Position numbers and translations under genes: made by a program. Source: Owenia fusiformis (lineage: Eukaryota > Annelida > Polychaeta > Sabellida > Oweniidae). Taken from it: a stretch of 64,000 nucleotides of DNA. The notes beneath the pieces were generated by a model that had not been told where the DNA came from, searched no databases, and saw nothing but the letters and a program-made list of their open reading frames with translations. How positions within the stretch are numbered: the stretch's first letter is position 1; each line of letters opens with the position of its first letter. The stretch lies in NCBI GenBank assembly GCA_903813345.2, contig CAIIXF020000008.1:32884867-32948866 (forward strand), written 5' to 3'. Positions 62,952 through 64,000 of this stretch are shown piece by piece.

Positions 62952-63422
62952 CTACATAATTGCATTAAAATGATGCATTTTAATTTCATGTGTATCTTTA
63001 CAATAGTTAACAAATATGATATACCACATTTCATTAAGGCATTCATTAAAATGTTTGTAGTCAATGTTTCGTATTTTATATCCAAAAATCAATGTTTTAA
63101 TATCTGTTAAAACTATTGTGATTTTAAAATGATTAAAAATGTACTCTTCTAATTGTTTTAGCACTCTGTTTACTCTTTTACAATCTAAGAATAAATGTTT
63201 ATAATTTTCAACTACGTTACATAAATCACAGTTTTCAGTTTGACTTATTTGCCATCTTTTAAGTAAGAACTTACATGGTAAAATGTTATGTAGCAATTTA
63301 TATTTACAATTTGCAGATTTTGCAGAAGACCCATACACACTTGAAAAGTTCAGTATAATCTTAAAGCTTACATAAATCAACCCATACCTTTTCCATGAAT
63401 GGTTTTGATTTGATCTTGTCAA
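62952..63422 (-). CDS. LINE (L1/Tx1-like) C-terminal zinc-binding part
   Basis: Contains KLLHNILPCKFLLKRWQI, then ENCDLCNVVENYKHLFLDCK, a CxxC...HxxxxC metal-binding motif (zf-RVT type), and a short tail. One or more frameshifts separate it from the preceding part. Confidence 0.75.
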   Translation of the reverse strand: MTRSNQNHSWKRYGLIYVSFKIILNFSSVYGSSAKSANCKYKLLHNILPCKFLLKRWQISQTENCDLCNVVENYKHLFLDCKRVNRVLKQLEEYIFNHFKITIVLTDIKTLIFGYKIRNIDYKHFNECLNEMWYIIFVNYCKDTHEIKMHHFNAIM

Positions 63423-63456
63423 TTAGAATTCTATAAATGTCTTTTGAAGTAGTTTT

Positions 63457-64000
63457 TTAAGTCAGACACTGATATGTGTTACAAGTAACATTATAAATTT
63501 TTAATGACTGTTGTGTTGAAACTTTTGTCTTCTTGCTCTCTTGTGAGTTCATCCTGTCTGCAAAGTATGTGGGTATTGCATGTCTGATTTGACTATATTC
63601 CGACATCCAATTGATTTTATTATTGAGTTTGTTTAACACATGTCTTTGGGATCCCATTAAGTCATTTATGTAAATAATCTCAGAATTTATCCAGTTCTTT
63701 AAATATAGACTTTTGTTTTTGAAGATTACATTTGAATTGTTCCAAATAACTTGCTTTCTAATGTCAGCAAATGAATTGTTTCTGGAGGATGCTCCTCCAA
63801 TAAGGCCCCATGCATCTAGAATATCTTGGTAGAATTTAGGAAGGATGTTAAAGTTAGTTATATTTTTTGTAGTTCCATATGCACAGCTGAAGATGAGTAA
63901 ATCATTTTTTCCTAATCCCAGTTTACTTAAAATTTCTCTTGCTAGCAAGTTCCAGTTGTCAGATGCATTACCGTAAAATATGTCAATGATCCATTTTATT
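63457..64000 (-). CDS. LINE (L1/Tx1-like) C-terminal region, first part
   Basis: It is open from the edge: NWNLLAREILSKLGLGKND, then FYQDILDAWGLIGG, IRKQVIWNNSNVIFKNKSLY and INDLMGSQ. The 'IWNN..I' plus 'W...GI..I.DL' pattern is typical of the region after the RT in L1/Tx1 proteins. Ends at a stop at 63457; the element's reading continues in a different frame. Confidence 0.78.
   Translation of the reverse strand, partial: IKWIIDIFYGNASDNWNLLAREILSKLGLGKNDLLIFSCAYGTTKNITNFNILPKFYQDILDAWGLIGGASSRNNSFADIRKQVIWNNSNVIFKNKSLYLKNWINSEIIYINDLMGSQRHVLNKLNNKINWMSEYSQIRHAIPTYFADRMNSQESKKTKVSTQQSLKIYNVTCNTYQCLT

Larger units (their letters stand above)
62891..64000 (-). mobile_element. L1/Tx1-like LINE, 3' part with poly(A) tail, cut by window edge
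   Basis: On the - strand the protein runs from the window edge to 63457, shifts frame near 63430, and ends about 62952. A short 3' UTR with AATAAA (62922-62917) and a 10-base A tail (62900-62891) follow. The tail, signal and Cys/His motif agree with an L1/Tx1-type element. Confidence 0.8.

Overview
This is an AT-rich eukaryotic genome window with short exons, long introns, many small inverted-repeat transposons, non-LTR retrotransposons and tandem arrays. It encodes a clear animal gene (a PPP1R37 orthologue) and two genes of the CARD/death-domain superfamily. That mix fits a marine invertebrate, perhaps a lophotrochozoan such as a mollusc. The phylum is an inference and cannot be fixed from the sequence alone.

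Layout. (1) 1-486: 3' end of a LINE with a hexamer tail. (2) 1353-20297, + strand: twelve exons of PPP1R37, a leucine-rich-repeat regulator of protein phosphatase 1. The phase of every junction was checked. The 5' exons, including the expected PP1-binding motif, are upstream of the first exon seen. Its introns hold at least a dozen MITE-like foldbacks, two of them nested, and a dispersed GTGGTGACA repeat. Two consecutive 5' splice sites are tandemly duplicated. (3) 20298-23540: downstream or 3' UTR sequence with three arrays of period 42, 21 and 42 bp. (4) 24141-26322, - strand, convergent to PPP1R37: three exons of a CARD plus coiled-coil protein. (5) 27710-32146, + strand: a LINE in which 1.73 kb is present twice as almost identical copies, with a 0.72 kb Ty3/Gypsy integrase fragment between them. 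(6) 32785-47714, - strand: four exons of a paralogous CARD, coiled-coil, DEATH-domain protein. Its first intron, which cuts the CARD in two, is 11.1 kb and carries two LINEs in the gene's own orientation. (7) 45644-49099: a 17-bp-repeat foldback with another foldback nested in it, and, just upstream of the second CARD gene, a 1,280-bp element with CACGGTG termini and a perfect 5-bp target duplication, as in Transib/RAG-type transposons. (8) 49100-62890: no confident gene. It holds three arrays built on AAAATGGCNGCC units, two of which end in (CGGA)n, a tRNA-derived fragment, a 2.4-kb terminal-inverted-repeat element carrying a cysteine-rich exon-like frame, and other minisatellites. (9) 62891-64000, - strand: 3' part of an L1/Tx1-like LINE with a poly(A) tail, running off the window.

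Function. PPP1R37 is a phosphatase regulator. The two CARD genes look like a local duplication of an innate-immunity or cell-death adaptor. Both have the same exon phases and share an LPDIS ... SEP[VT]F tail motif, but only the second keeps a DEATH domain. Their roles are inferred from domain content only.
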